A stretch of DNA of 64,000 nt. It comes from Lineus longissimus (lineage: Eukaryota > Nemertea > Pilidiophora > Heteronemertea > Lineidae). The position numbers were made by a program, and so were the translations under genes. The notes below the pieces were generated by a model that was given only the letters and a program-made list of their open reading frames with translations, was not told the origin of the DNA and made no database searches. Shown one piece after another: positions 41,771 to 51,354 of this stretch (its first letter is position 1; every line of letters starts with the position of its first letter). Location of the stretch: assembly GCF_910592395.1 (NCBI RefSeq), contig NC_088308.1:6835001-6899000 (forward strand), given 5' to 3'.

Positions 41771-42114
41771 TGGGAAGATCAGTGGCGTAGTGGTTAGAGC
41801 ATCGGGCTCATAATCAGCAGGTTCGATTCTCGGAAGGGTTACCGCTGTTTCGTTTTTGTGTCCTTGAGCAAGGCACTTTACCCTGCTTGATTCTCCCCAC
41901 CAAGGAGTAAATGGGTACCTAGCTGGCAGAGATGGCAAACTATGAATGTTAGTCCTGAGCACTGTATAGCTGCAGCTCGGACCTGTGATACTCCCAGAGA
42001 GTATAGCTTGAATTATGAATGTACAGGCCAATAGCTAGGGGTAATAATGTGAAGCGCTTTGAGTGACTGAAACCAGTTGGATTTAGCGCTATATAAGTCT
42101 CATGATTATTATTT
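41771..42114 (+). mobile_element. SINE with tRNA-like head
   Basis: The head has an A-box-like TGGCGTAGTGG (41,783-41,793), a CTCATAA anticodon-loop-like segment and a B box GGTTCGATTCT (41,820-41,830). A central block includes TTGAGCAAGGCACTTTACCC, which recurs at 60,706-60,725 on the opposite strand; such conserved cores are known from V-type and related SINEs of aquatic animals. The 3' end reads AAGCGCTTTGAG, then GCGCTATATAAG, then ATTATTATT, the sort of tail shared with a partner LINE. The element is non-autonomous, and its RNA would be made by RNA polymerase III. Confidence 0.8.
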
Positions 42115-42784
42115 CCAAGTGCTGTACGATCATAGCCAGAGGTCATTTAGAGTCCTCAATGGAAATAAGAGAATGAGTTTGATCTTTAGTGTCATATTGC
42201 TCAACAAATACGGCTTCGGTCGCCCAATGTCGCCCTCCACGGTTTCACCCGGAGGTCTCGCCTGAATCATACGAAAACTAAGGTAGTTGGTAAAATCTTG
42301 ATGCAGATTTGGACGCTCGACGCTAAGTTTTGTATCATTGGATTGTACTGCCTGGATTCGATGAACGTCACCTCAGTTCAAGATGAATAGTTTATTTGAT
42401 TTGGTAACCTCATCACGCGTTCATCAAGGTGACCGGTTCAGGGCAACTGCATACGATGTGACCAAAATTGCTCATTGCGGTCCGAACATCAAACGGTTAC
42501 AGATCGACTTCACTATTACACATCATATATGCAAACACGTCGATATCGATGGTGTGCGACAATTCTAACGCTCCGTCTCCGTCCGGAGGAGGGATACCAC
42601 ACGCACAACGCCAAAAGATCGACACGAATTCAAAGAACACACATGAACTTTTGAGTAAACATTTTCTGGTTTGCTTTTTCGCAGTTTTACAATAAGAGTT
42701 ATTGGCAAGAAGAATTATTGGCAGAATTTATAAGGCAAGGTTTCCAATCAGAGACCGCCTTCATGCAAGCCTTTATGCTATGTA
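42115..42784. other. Intergenic DNA, no supported gene
   Basis: This lies between the SINE and the decayed repeat array behind the ARF-like gene. No conserved frame is seen. It probably includes 3' untranslated or flanking sequence of the minus-strand gene upstream in coordinates, but no clear poly(A) signal was identified. Confidence 0.4.
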
Positions 42785-43157
42785 AAGCAGCAAATATGAC
42801 CGATTCTGGCTGGTGTGCCTAATGACTGTTAAAACTTGTTTTCATTCAGTGCCTTTAACCTCCTTCATGTCACCCTTGCCATTGCTAAGCGGCAGAGAAG
42901 ACAGTCTTCTGGCTAACAGTTCTAAGTGCCTTCATTCCAAACTTGCAATTACTATATCTGCAAACAGAGATGACGGTCTTCTGGCTGGCTTGCCAAAAGA
43001 CCGATCAACAGTTTCTTCGAAGTGCGCTTGGCTGCCTCGATGTGACCCTTGCCATAACTATGCAGCAGAGGTGACAGTCTTCTGGCTAATATGCCCAAAG
43101 GCCGTTAACAGTTTCTTCCAAGTGCCTTTGACCACGTTCATGCCGTCTTTACTATTT
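42785..43157 (-). repeat. Degenerate ~100-bp tandem repeat array, coding at one end
   Basis: On the minus strand about four units follow one another: 43,058-43,157, about 42,953-43,057, about 42,881-42,952 (shortened) and about 42,785-42,880. Each holds a version of CAGAAGACTGTCTCTCTGC-like sequence, and three also hold AAGGCACTT...AAACTGTT. The first unit encodes the last 33 residues of the ARF-like protein. In the following units the same frame still reads GKGHIEAAKRTSKKLL-like and GKGDMKEVKGT-like peptides but is broken by stops. The array therefore looks like old protein-coding repeats that are decaying downstream of the present stop codon. Confidence 0.7.
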
Positions 43158-44463
43158 GCTACCACTTCCTGAGCGACCTCCCTCCATGGTTCCGCCAGTG
43201 TCTCCGCGGTGTGTTTCTTGTTAATTTCACCAATCATCCAGTCGAAACATTCCAAAACACCTTCACCGGTTGCCCAAACCGTCGGGAATACCTCTGAATA
43301 AATAAGAAAGGAATTAAATACCTCCCCAAAGATGAATAAAATCAACCAAGAGGCTAGCGGTGATCGACGCGCCATCTCTTAGCAAATGAACTAACTATAT
43401 AGCACGGCAACGTTATGGTGTAATCAATTTATGAAAATATTTAGAGGAGGCAGTGCTCCTTTCATTTTTAATTCCTCCATTCGCGGCTTTGTTTATACTT
43501 CACCGCAACTAAACCGAACCAACCAAAGCTTTTTGTTCTGCGATTCCAAAATCGTTGTGCGATTTAAAAAAATCTCGCATTTCGGTGAAGACCTACCATA
43601 TAGGCCCTACCCAACTTCCAGCAGTGTGAGCGCCGTTGCATGACAAGTGCGTTCGTGACACCCCTCTGAAACTTACTAATTCTCCTGCGGTCCTCTTCGG
43701 TTAACTCCTTGTCTAACATTGCGACTATTTCTGCCACTGTATTGACTTCGTCATTAGCTTCATCAGGAAGGAGGCTGTCTTGATTCGCTGCAACTACGAT
43801 CAATTTGTCTTTTAAATCTTTTTCACTGAGGAGATGCATCATTTTATACTTGAGAAATTCAAGTCCGAATTGTTTCCAGTGTTCATCTGTCGTGTAAACA
43901 TTGTACACGAGGCCAACTGAACGCGCGTAGTAATCACGAATTAATGGCCGCTGAAATATTCAAAAAAATCAATTCAAGCTTATTTCAGACAAGAAAAAAG
44001 CCGATCGCAACAGTCGTCATTGTCTCCTAAAAACACTGAAGTTGTTCGACGATGGATATAAAAGTGCGAGGGTTGTATTTTCTGTACTGTGATGTATCAA
44101 TGAATTCAGGCCTGATTGATCGTTATTTCATCATTTTCACGTGCCTGTGATCACATACCGTATCAAATGGATGTCCGTTTGGTAAGAGAGAATGTTCTTC
44201 GATGGGGTGTTTGGAGAATGGTTGATGTATGTACTCACCATCCCCATTCTTCCTCCAGTATTTTTCCATCCAGGATTCAGGATGTTGTAGTCTTTGTATT
44301 GCGCGAAGGTGCCTCCAATATGCGCCTCCATGTGACTCTTTACCATGCTCGAGATAGGGCTCGTCCCACCATTCTGAACGAGAGCTTCACTGGTCAAGCC
44401 CTGGCCATAAGATTCTGCAGATAATGTTAAAAGCCAGGCAAATGACATTAATATGCTGTACAT
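43058..44463 (-). CDS. ARF-family pseudo-GTPase with N-terminal signal peptide
   Basis: Three exons on the minus strand: 44463-44239, 43950-43677 and 43293-43058, joined in phases 0 and 1, giving 244 residues. Donors are GTGAGT and GTAAGT; acceptors are TATTTCAG and TTATTCAG. Residues 1-16 form a hydrophobic leader (MYSILMSFAWLLTLSA), so the protein should enter the ER. From residue 28 to 194 it follows the ARF fold in order: a degenerate P-loop LVQNGGTS (28-35; the family has GxxxxGKT), WKNTGG (66-71; family WDVGG), RPLIRDYYARSVGLVY (76-91), AANQDSL (129-135; family ANKQDL) and VWATGEG...DWM (172-186; family CATSGDG...DWL). The catalytic Lys, the DxxG Asp and the NKxD Lys/Asp are absent, so normal GTP binding is doubtful. 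Myristoylation Gly2 is absent. A charged C-terminal tail of about 50 residues is extra. Kinship to ARF is clear; function is unknown. Confidence 0.8.
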
Positions 44464-44552
44464 GTTGAACCTCTCGATAAAGGACACCCTTGCATTGGTA
44501 TTGACAAAAGCTGTCCCTAATCGAGAGGTGTCCTGATTATAGAGGTCAAATA
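44461..44552 (-). mobile_element. Partial GAACCTC element at the start codon of the ARF-like gene
   Basis: From the left, GTTGAACCTCTCGATAAAGG, then CTGTCCCTAATCGAGAGGTG, TCCTGATTATAGAGGTCAAA. This matches the end of the 56,766-56,943 element, read on its opposite strand, motif by motif. The other half is missing or unrecognisable. Its terminal bases CATGTT supply, on the minus strand, the ATG at 44,463 used in the ARF-like model, and the element itself would form the 5' UTR or promoter. Confidence 0.65.
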
Positions 44553-46970
44553 ATAGTGATGTTATAAGGGGAAACTAGGCCTTATGGTGGAGGGACAAAG
44601 GAGATTGGTTGACCAACACACTTGAATGCCTTTAATGACGAACAAGGGGGAAAAAGTTAGTTCCAATGCAAGCAACCAATTTCGGGAAGCATGCATGGCA
44701 CCTTGATTTATGATGGCAATCCATCCAACAGCAACTGGACACCCGTCCGTAACGCCACCTGGACTCCTATGCAGATCATTTTGTCATCCTGATCGTCCTT
44801 GGCGACATGATGAGCCGGTCGAGGCTGATCCACTGAGTTCGGAATGTAAACTCCCCGCGCTATACATACCTCCCTCAAGAAGAATGATGTTATCCAGTCC
44901 ATTTAGTTGATCTTTTCCCATGCGTTGTCCCATTTTTGCGGAGGAAATCGATGTTACCGACAAAATGAACCGAATGCGCGTGGACGCATGTTGTTATCAA
45001 ATTATATAGTTTAAGGATGTGTGACGCATCGAGTATTTTTAGCAATGACGGCCGGTATTCCATCGACGTCAACATGAATTTATATCGATAAGGAAATAAT
45101 ACTTACAGCCAACCGAATGATAGATAATATAGGTCTAGCTAATAGTTTGACAATTATTGTTGTTCAATCTGTATTTGAACTGAGTCATTGTGTTTAGGCA
45201 CACATCATCGACGAGACAGAGTGACTGGATATTTCTGATAATATCGGCAGCGTTTCATGAAATGAATTACTCACAAACTAGGCTAAACTGCAATGTAACT
45301 GTAATGACCACGACCGAGGCCAAGGGGCATCACCAAGGGGCTAAGCTCAAGGCCAACACTCGGCACTATCGACCGAACGTGTGATACGACTGACGGGTGT
45401 GCACACTCTTAAAAGATATACCTTCGCCACCGAGGTGTTTCAGAAGGGTACTTTTTGCACCTATAATATTACTATGTGATTCCCAAGAAATGCTATAGCC
45501 AGGGCAAAAATCAATCATTCGAATTAGCCGTGGGCGCATTCGACTGAAACACGCTCCCATCTACCGCCTACGTTTGGTACTGTAAAGTAAACCAGGTGCC
45601 GCCCGGACAACTCGAATATATTGGACACTGTGTATCTTGGCACTACAGACGTTCGTATACAGTAAAATTGTCCAGGAGCCGTTTCTTCTCCCCTACCCCG
45701 GCTCCAGATATCATCATCCTCATAGTCGTCATAAACTTCATGGCCCAGACTTTGGCCTTTTCCATAAAGCTCTCCAGAGATGGGATTAATCAAATACAAT
45801 ATAGGCTACATGCATAGACTCTTTCACCAGTCTTCCCCTTTCACTCATTACTGCGGGGTGGATAGGGTCGACGTTACCTGGACTATAAACATGCAACGCT
45901 TCCTCCTCGACACTAGGCCCTATTAGTATTTCAGACACGATTCATTTCGCGGACTTGTGCAAAGGACGGACGAGGGGCAAAGCCGAACCTAGCACATGTA
46001 TAGTAGAGGTGTCGATTACTAAAACATCGGCAGGAGCAACCCATACTCGCCAGAATGCATTGAACAAGAACCTAGTCAGCCACTGACTGAAACATCCGGC
46101 TGAAACAGTCTGAAACTGTGCCCCTTCCATTTTGCCGAAGACAGGATGGATATCGGTTGCTAGTGATTAGATTGTGATATTATTTATTTTTAGTGACAGC
46201 AACAACTACAACATGTGTAAGTCTACTTTTATTGATAAATATTATTTTGCCGTTTTAAAATTTACGAATATGCCCAAAACTGGAGAATCATATATTTATT
46301 TATTCACGCAATAACAACACTTAAAGTGACGTATGTTGTAAAATTGTATATTTTACATCACATTTTGGTCAAATATTTTAAAAATAATTACTTAAATACA
46401 AAATGTATTAATTTGTATGTACCAAAATTTGTGCGGTAGATTTAAGATTGTTTTTTATTTGGAAAAGTTTAATAAAACCACAATTTCAGCGTAAACAAAT
46501 CATAAACTTGATGTGTTTCTTGACTTGGGGTATCATCATTTACTGAGGTATGTGACAACCCAAAAATAGATGCATCATATTGTTGAAAGGCGTGATGATT
46601 GAGTCATGGCATTGAGATTGACATTTACATTATTAATTCCACATCATCGGACATTCCGTTTGAAAACATACATGATTGATACATACATGTTTGTTGTGGC
46701 CAGCAGTGCCAGTGGCTCCTCCGTGATCCGCCTGGACCTGGTGTAGGCCTAAGCATCTAAGACCAAGGGCCTCTATAGGGTAGGCTCTACTCTAGACTAT
46801 ACTGTTACGGCGTTAGTCTATTTACATAACTAGCAAGGGCCTGAAGTGAAGGGGGGGGGGGGGAATAGCATGACGTGCATGAAACATGTCTAACACTCAC
46901 TAACAGGCAACAGTAGGCCTTCATCTCATTATTTTTCCCTTATACGACACTTCGGTCCCTGATAATGTGA
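44553..46970. other. Intergenic DNA; one possible unassigned exon
   Basis: Most of this stretch shows nothing recognisable. A minus-strand frame at 45,524-45,799 (about 90 codons, rich in Asp/Glu then Val/Thr) looks protein-like but has no clear acceptor, donor or homology. A 42-bp segment at 44,762-44,804 recurs at 58,268-58,310. A poly-G run lies at about 46,851-46,863. Confidence 0.4.
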
Positions 46971-47121
46971 ATATGACAATGGTACGGTTTGTGAATAAAA
47001 GACAAGACCTTTATTATAACGCATTGCGCACTGATAATGATGCATGATTTATGTCATTTGCTCAATTGCTGGCTCTGTTAGCTGATTGGTCAGTTATGTG
47101 CAAACCATACCATTGTCATAT
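46971..47121 (+). mobile_element. Inverted-repeat element in the NUF2 promoter region
   Basis: A 21-bp arm at 46,971-46,991 (begins ATATGACAATGGTAC) is complementary, with one mismatch, to 47,101-47,121. The whole is 151 bp, has no coding capacity and ends 156 bp before the NUF2 start codon. Size and symmetry fit a MITE or foldback insertion. I see no clear target-site duplication and no second copy in the window. Confidence 0.6.
47080..47092 (-). promoter_or_regulatory. CCAAT box (NF-Y type) upstream of NUF2
   Basis: CTGATTGGTCAG is the reverse of CTGACCAATCAG and matches the extended NF-Y consensus well. It lies about 190 bp before the NUF2 start codon, inside the inverted-repeat element. 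NF-Y sites are common in promoters of cell-cycle genes, which NUF2 is. Two TTTGAA words, one on each strand (47,198-47,211), resemble CHR elements but are too short to be convincing. Confidence 0.4.
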
Positions 47122-47243
47122 CCGTGACCTAAGTTCTGAATGTCGTATTCAATTGCTTTAAAACTTTTACCCGGTACTGCGATAGCGATACATGTATTTT
47201 CAAACTTTGAACTTGCAGAGATTCTAAGAAGTCAAGATTGCTC

Positions 47244-47277
47244 ATCAGCAGGCTTCAATCATCAGCAGGCCTCAATC
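47244..47277 (+). repeat. 17-bp direct repeat abutting the NUF2 start codon
   Basis: ATCAGCAGGCYTCAATC occurs at 47,244-47,260 and again at 47,261-47,277, differing at one base, immediately before ATG. It lies in the predicted 5' UTR. Confidence 0.9.
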
Positions 47278-50200
47278 ATGTCGAAATCGTCAAAACCATA
47301 CACATTTCCTGTTCTGGAAATTGATCAGATGAATAAGTTCTTCTCTGAGATGGCAGAGTTGAATGTAACAGAGGACGATCTAAGAAAACCGCAGGTAAGG
47401 GTAACTGTTCTATTCTAAAGTGTTAAGCAAGATGGAGCCTCTGCAGTAATTTCTTCTGCATGCCAGATAGAATGGCTTTTTGCTTGCTTGCAGGTTTTCC
47501 TTAAGTGGTCACAGATTATGCTAATGCAGTAGTAGGCCCTAAATCATGCCCTTTTGATATCTTTCAGGCGGCGCTGGTGCAGAAGTTGTACAAGATCTGT
47601 CTAGAACAGGTCCTGGATATCAATGTGGATGGAGTCTGTCAGGTGAGGACACTTTCGGGTCACTTGTCTTCTAAAAGAGATTTTTTGACTTCTCAAAAAG
47701 TAACTTTTCCCAATACAAGGTCCCCACCTGCGTTAAACAGGTCCCCACCTGCGTTAAACAGATTGTCAGCCAATAATGGCATATGTACTGGCATTGTTGA
47801 TGTAGTCATGCTACAAGGAAACTTCTTTTTGTACAAAATTTACTGATAATGTTCAAAATCAATAAACGGTTTATAAACTATTAGCTGAACATCTCATAAT
47901 TTTCACACTAAATACTTATTTTCTTGACAAAGTGAGTGTTCTGTTTTCACTTCCAGTCTAGTTTTTCTAACCTCAACGAGTTGGATTACCCGGCAGTTCA
48001 TGAAAATTCAATCTACTTGCGAAACTTTGCATTGGCATTGTAAGTTATCTCTCATTCGAAAATCTCAGAATAAAATTTTGTAACAGAAATTCAGGTACAT
48101 GTAGAATATATTTAGAAAAGGCAACAGCATGAGTCTTCTTGGCATTCACCATTTGCCCTAGCCTCCAGTGCCATTTATTAGACAGGGTAATTGTCTTCAG
48201 TTCACATCTTAGTCTTTCCTGATCTGCACATCGCCATGTACTGGGGTTTCCGCTCTTAATTGTTGTCTTTACTTGTTCAGGCAGCGGGTGTTATCAAGAT
48301 GCGCTGGGGACACATTCACCATTAGAGATCTAGTGGACCCAAGTGAGTATACATACACCAGCCCCCTATTTGCACTGCTAACGTTGTGGTGGTTGAAAGG
48401 ATGAGCTCACTTTGCAGGCCTACAAAATGTTCCATTTTAAAGTGGTTAGCAAAATGAAAGCCTCTGGCAGTCAAGCTCCAACCATAGCCTTGTCAAGATA
48501 GGTGAAAATGTCCCTGCTATTAGTCAGGTGCATAACTGGGGTGCTATGCTAAATAACTCATGTGGATTGAGAAGTGAGAAAAGGAAAACCAGGACAACTG
48601 GAACTTGTTTCTGCACGTTTATCCTACGTTATGTGTGATTGGTAAAAAACTTTGATCTTTTTAAAATTGTTTCTTTCCAGAAGCGAAGCCTACACGGCGG
48701 TACTTGAGTGGTCTTATCAACTTCTATTACTTCAGTATGGAGAGGCTGCCGGCCTATGAAAAGTTGAAAAATGAGAGGGTAAGTTGAAGCCAATTCCTAA
48801 TTCCCTGCCCCCTAATGCCTGAGTTTAAGAAAAAGGAGTATTGCCAGTTTTCCCAACCAAAACTTATTGTCGTTTAACATTTTAACCATTTTATGTTCTA
48901 TGTCATTTTCAGGAATCGGAAATAGAACAGGTTTCTAATCTTTGTAAGGCGAATGATGAAATAAAGAAGAAAATCAACAGTATTCAGACACATAGAGCAG
49001 AGCAGGCACCAGATGTTCAAAAGGTTTGTAGTGTGATCCTTGAAAACGGGTTTCCGTCTGCAAAATTAATAGGTACTATCGGCAGCGATGTTGTCATATT
49101 TTGAAATTCAATACTCTGGTTAGGAAATCAGTGTCTTTCGTAGAGTACGGTCCCATCCCATCCTAATTTTGAGAGTGTTCAGATTTCTAACGAATTTTAA
49201 ACCTTATCCTATCTATTTAAATATTTTCATTGATTGTTTTGAAGATATTTTTGAAGTTTATGTCTGTGTTTCATTTCAGGGTGAAGCCGAAATTGAGAAG
49301 GTGGAAGAAGCGATTGAACAATACCAGAGACAGCAGAATACCATCAAGAAATTAAATGAAGAGTATCAGAGTAAGATACAGGAAATCAATTCCATAATGG
49401 TATGTTGAATATCTCAGAGTAAAGATAGTAAAATTTCTTAGTTCCAACCAAATCTCCCCCCATCATCTCTCAAATCACTTTCAAATTTCTACCTGCAGGA
49501 TCAAAAGAAGCTTGCTACGGCTCAGCTTCACGAGGAGAGACAAGAACTCGAGGCCAAGATAGTCCAATCACCTGATCGAATGAAACGAGAACAGGCGAAC
49601 ATGTACAACCAGCAGGCTGAACTTAAACTCCAGAAGGAAGAGACGTCCCTGAGACTGATTGAGACCCAGCAGCGGTTTGCGCAGAAGGCCGAATGGTTGA
49701 ATGATTTTGAATCCATCAGTCGCTTGTGTCAGAATCTTTACGAGCAAGTCTCTAACGAAAGGTTTGTTCAGAATCTCTACTAATTTTTGCCCAGAGCTCG
49801 ACATTCTTTCAGCGTGCTATGTACTTGGTTACTTCAGGCCCTTGTGATGTACTCAGCTGTCACTGAATGAAATGGTCCCGGCCATATTATGGGCTGCATA
49901 GTGTTGCATAGATAAACAGAAGCCTACAGTAGCACCATGAATCATTCTATTGTCATCCTTGCAGGGAGTGTGCTCAGAAGTTCACGAAAGCTCAGGTAGA
50001 ACACCGCGTTCACCATGCCAGCATACAGAACCTCCTACGGAAGGAGGAGTTGCTAAATCAACAACTTGAGAGTAAGCAGAATAAAATGAGCAAGCAGCGC
50101 ATCCTTCATAAGAAGAAAATGGCTGAGATTGAAGAAGAGCTTCAGAAACTCAAGATGTAAGTTACGTCCTTCAGGCTGGCCGTGTTTCATTTCCAGCAGA

Positions 50201-51123
50201 CTCATAACTTGAATACTTTGGATTCAAGAACTTATGATCTTGAGCAAATCACTTTGCTGAGATTTATACATTTTCAAGGCTGTCTTGGCCTGTTCACACA
50301 TTGCCCTTAGAGCCATTGATTTCACACCTGATTTCAAAGTGAAGATTTAAAATCATCACCAAATCCACCGTTACATAATCTGTAGACTCTTTTCAGTTTG
50401 TTGCCGATGATTTCACACAAGAAAACATCAGCCTGGTTTATATGATTTTTAAAGTTGTATTTTCTTCCAGTGAGGAAGAGGAATTGTTGCAGCATCAGTC
50501 GAAGGAGCAGGACGAGATTGGTACCATGCGACAAAAGATGAGGGAGATCGAGGACAAGAGCAAGGGGAAGATCAACCAGGAGCGAGAGAGTGTGGCGAAG
50601 ATGAAATCAAAGCTGAAACACTTGCAACAGGAGGTGAGTTGTATCTCTTCATCTAGTTAGTCAAGATTGAGATTTGTAGTACCATGTGACAAAAAATGAG
50701 GGAAATCGAGGACACGGGCATGGTGAAGGTACTCAAACACTCACATTCTAATGTTTTCAACTTGTAAAGGCCAACTTTAAGGCCAAGCAGATGAAATAGA
50801 ACATTTAAGTTTAAAACTGTGATGAGAAATGAGACACCTGTAGACCTATCCTGTCAAAGAGAGCCTCACTCTCACTTTCCCTTTAGGAAGTGGACAGACT
50901 GGGGATCGAGCACCTGAGAGATGACAGGCACCAATGTTAATTTAACATCAGTGTTGTAATCACACCATTCCGACAGCCAAAACAGGCACCAACAAAACCT
51001 TTTATGATGGCCGTGTCCCTTTATACCGTCCTTTAATTTCTCTTGCAGGTTGATTCATACCATGCAAAGCTGCAGATGTCATCTGAGAAGATATTCACTC
51101 TCATGGAGGAACATGCCCCTTGA
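47278..51123 (+). CDS. NUF2: Kinetochore protein NUF2
   Basis: Eleven coding exons: 47278-47394, 47568-47642, 47957-48039, 48281-48342, 48681-48778, 48913-49023, 49280-49399, 49499-49761, 49965-50156, 50471-50633 and 51049-51123. All junctions are GT-AG and phase-consistent, giving 452 residues (human NUF2 has 464). Residues 1 to about 150 form the calponin-homology-like head, with YTFPVLEIDQM near the start and KAKPTRRYLSGLINF at 113-127, aligned with the human AKRTARFLSGIINF segment. From about residue 140 onward it is heptad-rich coiled coil. NUF2 pairs with NDC80 in the NDC80 complex, which links kinetochores to microtubules in mitosis. The start is the ATG preceded by a duplicated 17-bp motif; an acceptor-like TTGCAG at 47,213-47,218 hints at a 5' UTR intron. 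An intron-10 fragment duplicates part of exon 10. Confidence 0.95.
47720..47761 (+). repeat. Two exact copies of a 21-bp unit in NUF2 intron 2
   Basis: The unit starts GTCCCCACCTGCGTTAAACA and is repeated head to tail without change, indicating a recent slippage event. It happens to lie in an open frame that reads through from exon 2, but exon 2 has a good GTGAGG donor. Confidence 0.9.
50679..50730 (+). repeat. Diverged duplicate of part of NUF2 exon 10
   Basis: TACCATGTGACAAAAAATGA at 50,679 onward, then GGGAAATCGAGGACA...GGCA...GTGAAGG, mirrors exon 10 (50,521-50,575) with scattered substitutions. It sits about 45 bp after the exon 10 donor. The segment is too short and lacks splice sites, so it is a relic of a local duplication rather than an alternative exon. 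Confidence 0.75.
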
Positions 51124-51348
51124 ACGCTTAAAGGAGGACAGATTAATGGCAATATTCATAACATATATGTATATGTATACCACATGGAGATTTCTGACTT
51201 TCATAACTATGACTTCATGTATATTGATTGTCAGTTGTCGGACCTACATGTACGCGAGGGTCCACGCTTGGAAGTGAATGTGGTCTTGGAATCTTTCCAT
51301 ATAGGATATCGAAAAGACATTGCAACAAACAAATATAAAACATAAATA

Positions 51349-51354
51349 TTTATT
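51349..51354 (-). terminator. Candidate poly(A) signal of RNF181
   Basis: TTTATT on the plus strand is AATAAA on the minus strand, about 500 bp past the RNF181 stop codon. AT-rich ATAAA-type words on the plus strand at 51,333-51,347 could serve NUF2, so the two convergent transcripts probably end in the same short interval. Confidence 0.5.

Noticed and set aside
41771-41845. Possible tRNA-Met gene
   Set aside because: The A and B boxes are followed by a SINE body that recurs at 60,625-60,826, so this is a SINE head, not a functional tRNA.
47505-47846. 113-codon frame around NUF2 exon 2
   Set aside because: Exon 2 (47,568-47,642) ends with a good GTGAGG donor; the rest is intron read-through that includes a 21-bp tandem repeat.
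49528-49804. Two minus-strand frames over NUF2 exon 8
   Set aside because: They are antisense shadows of the coiled-coil coding exon.
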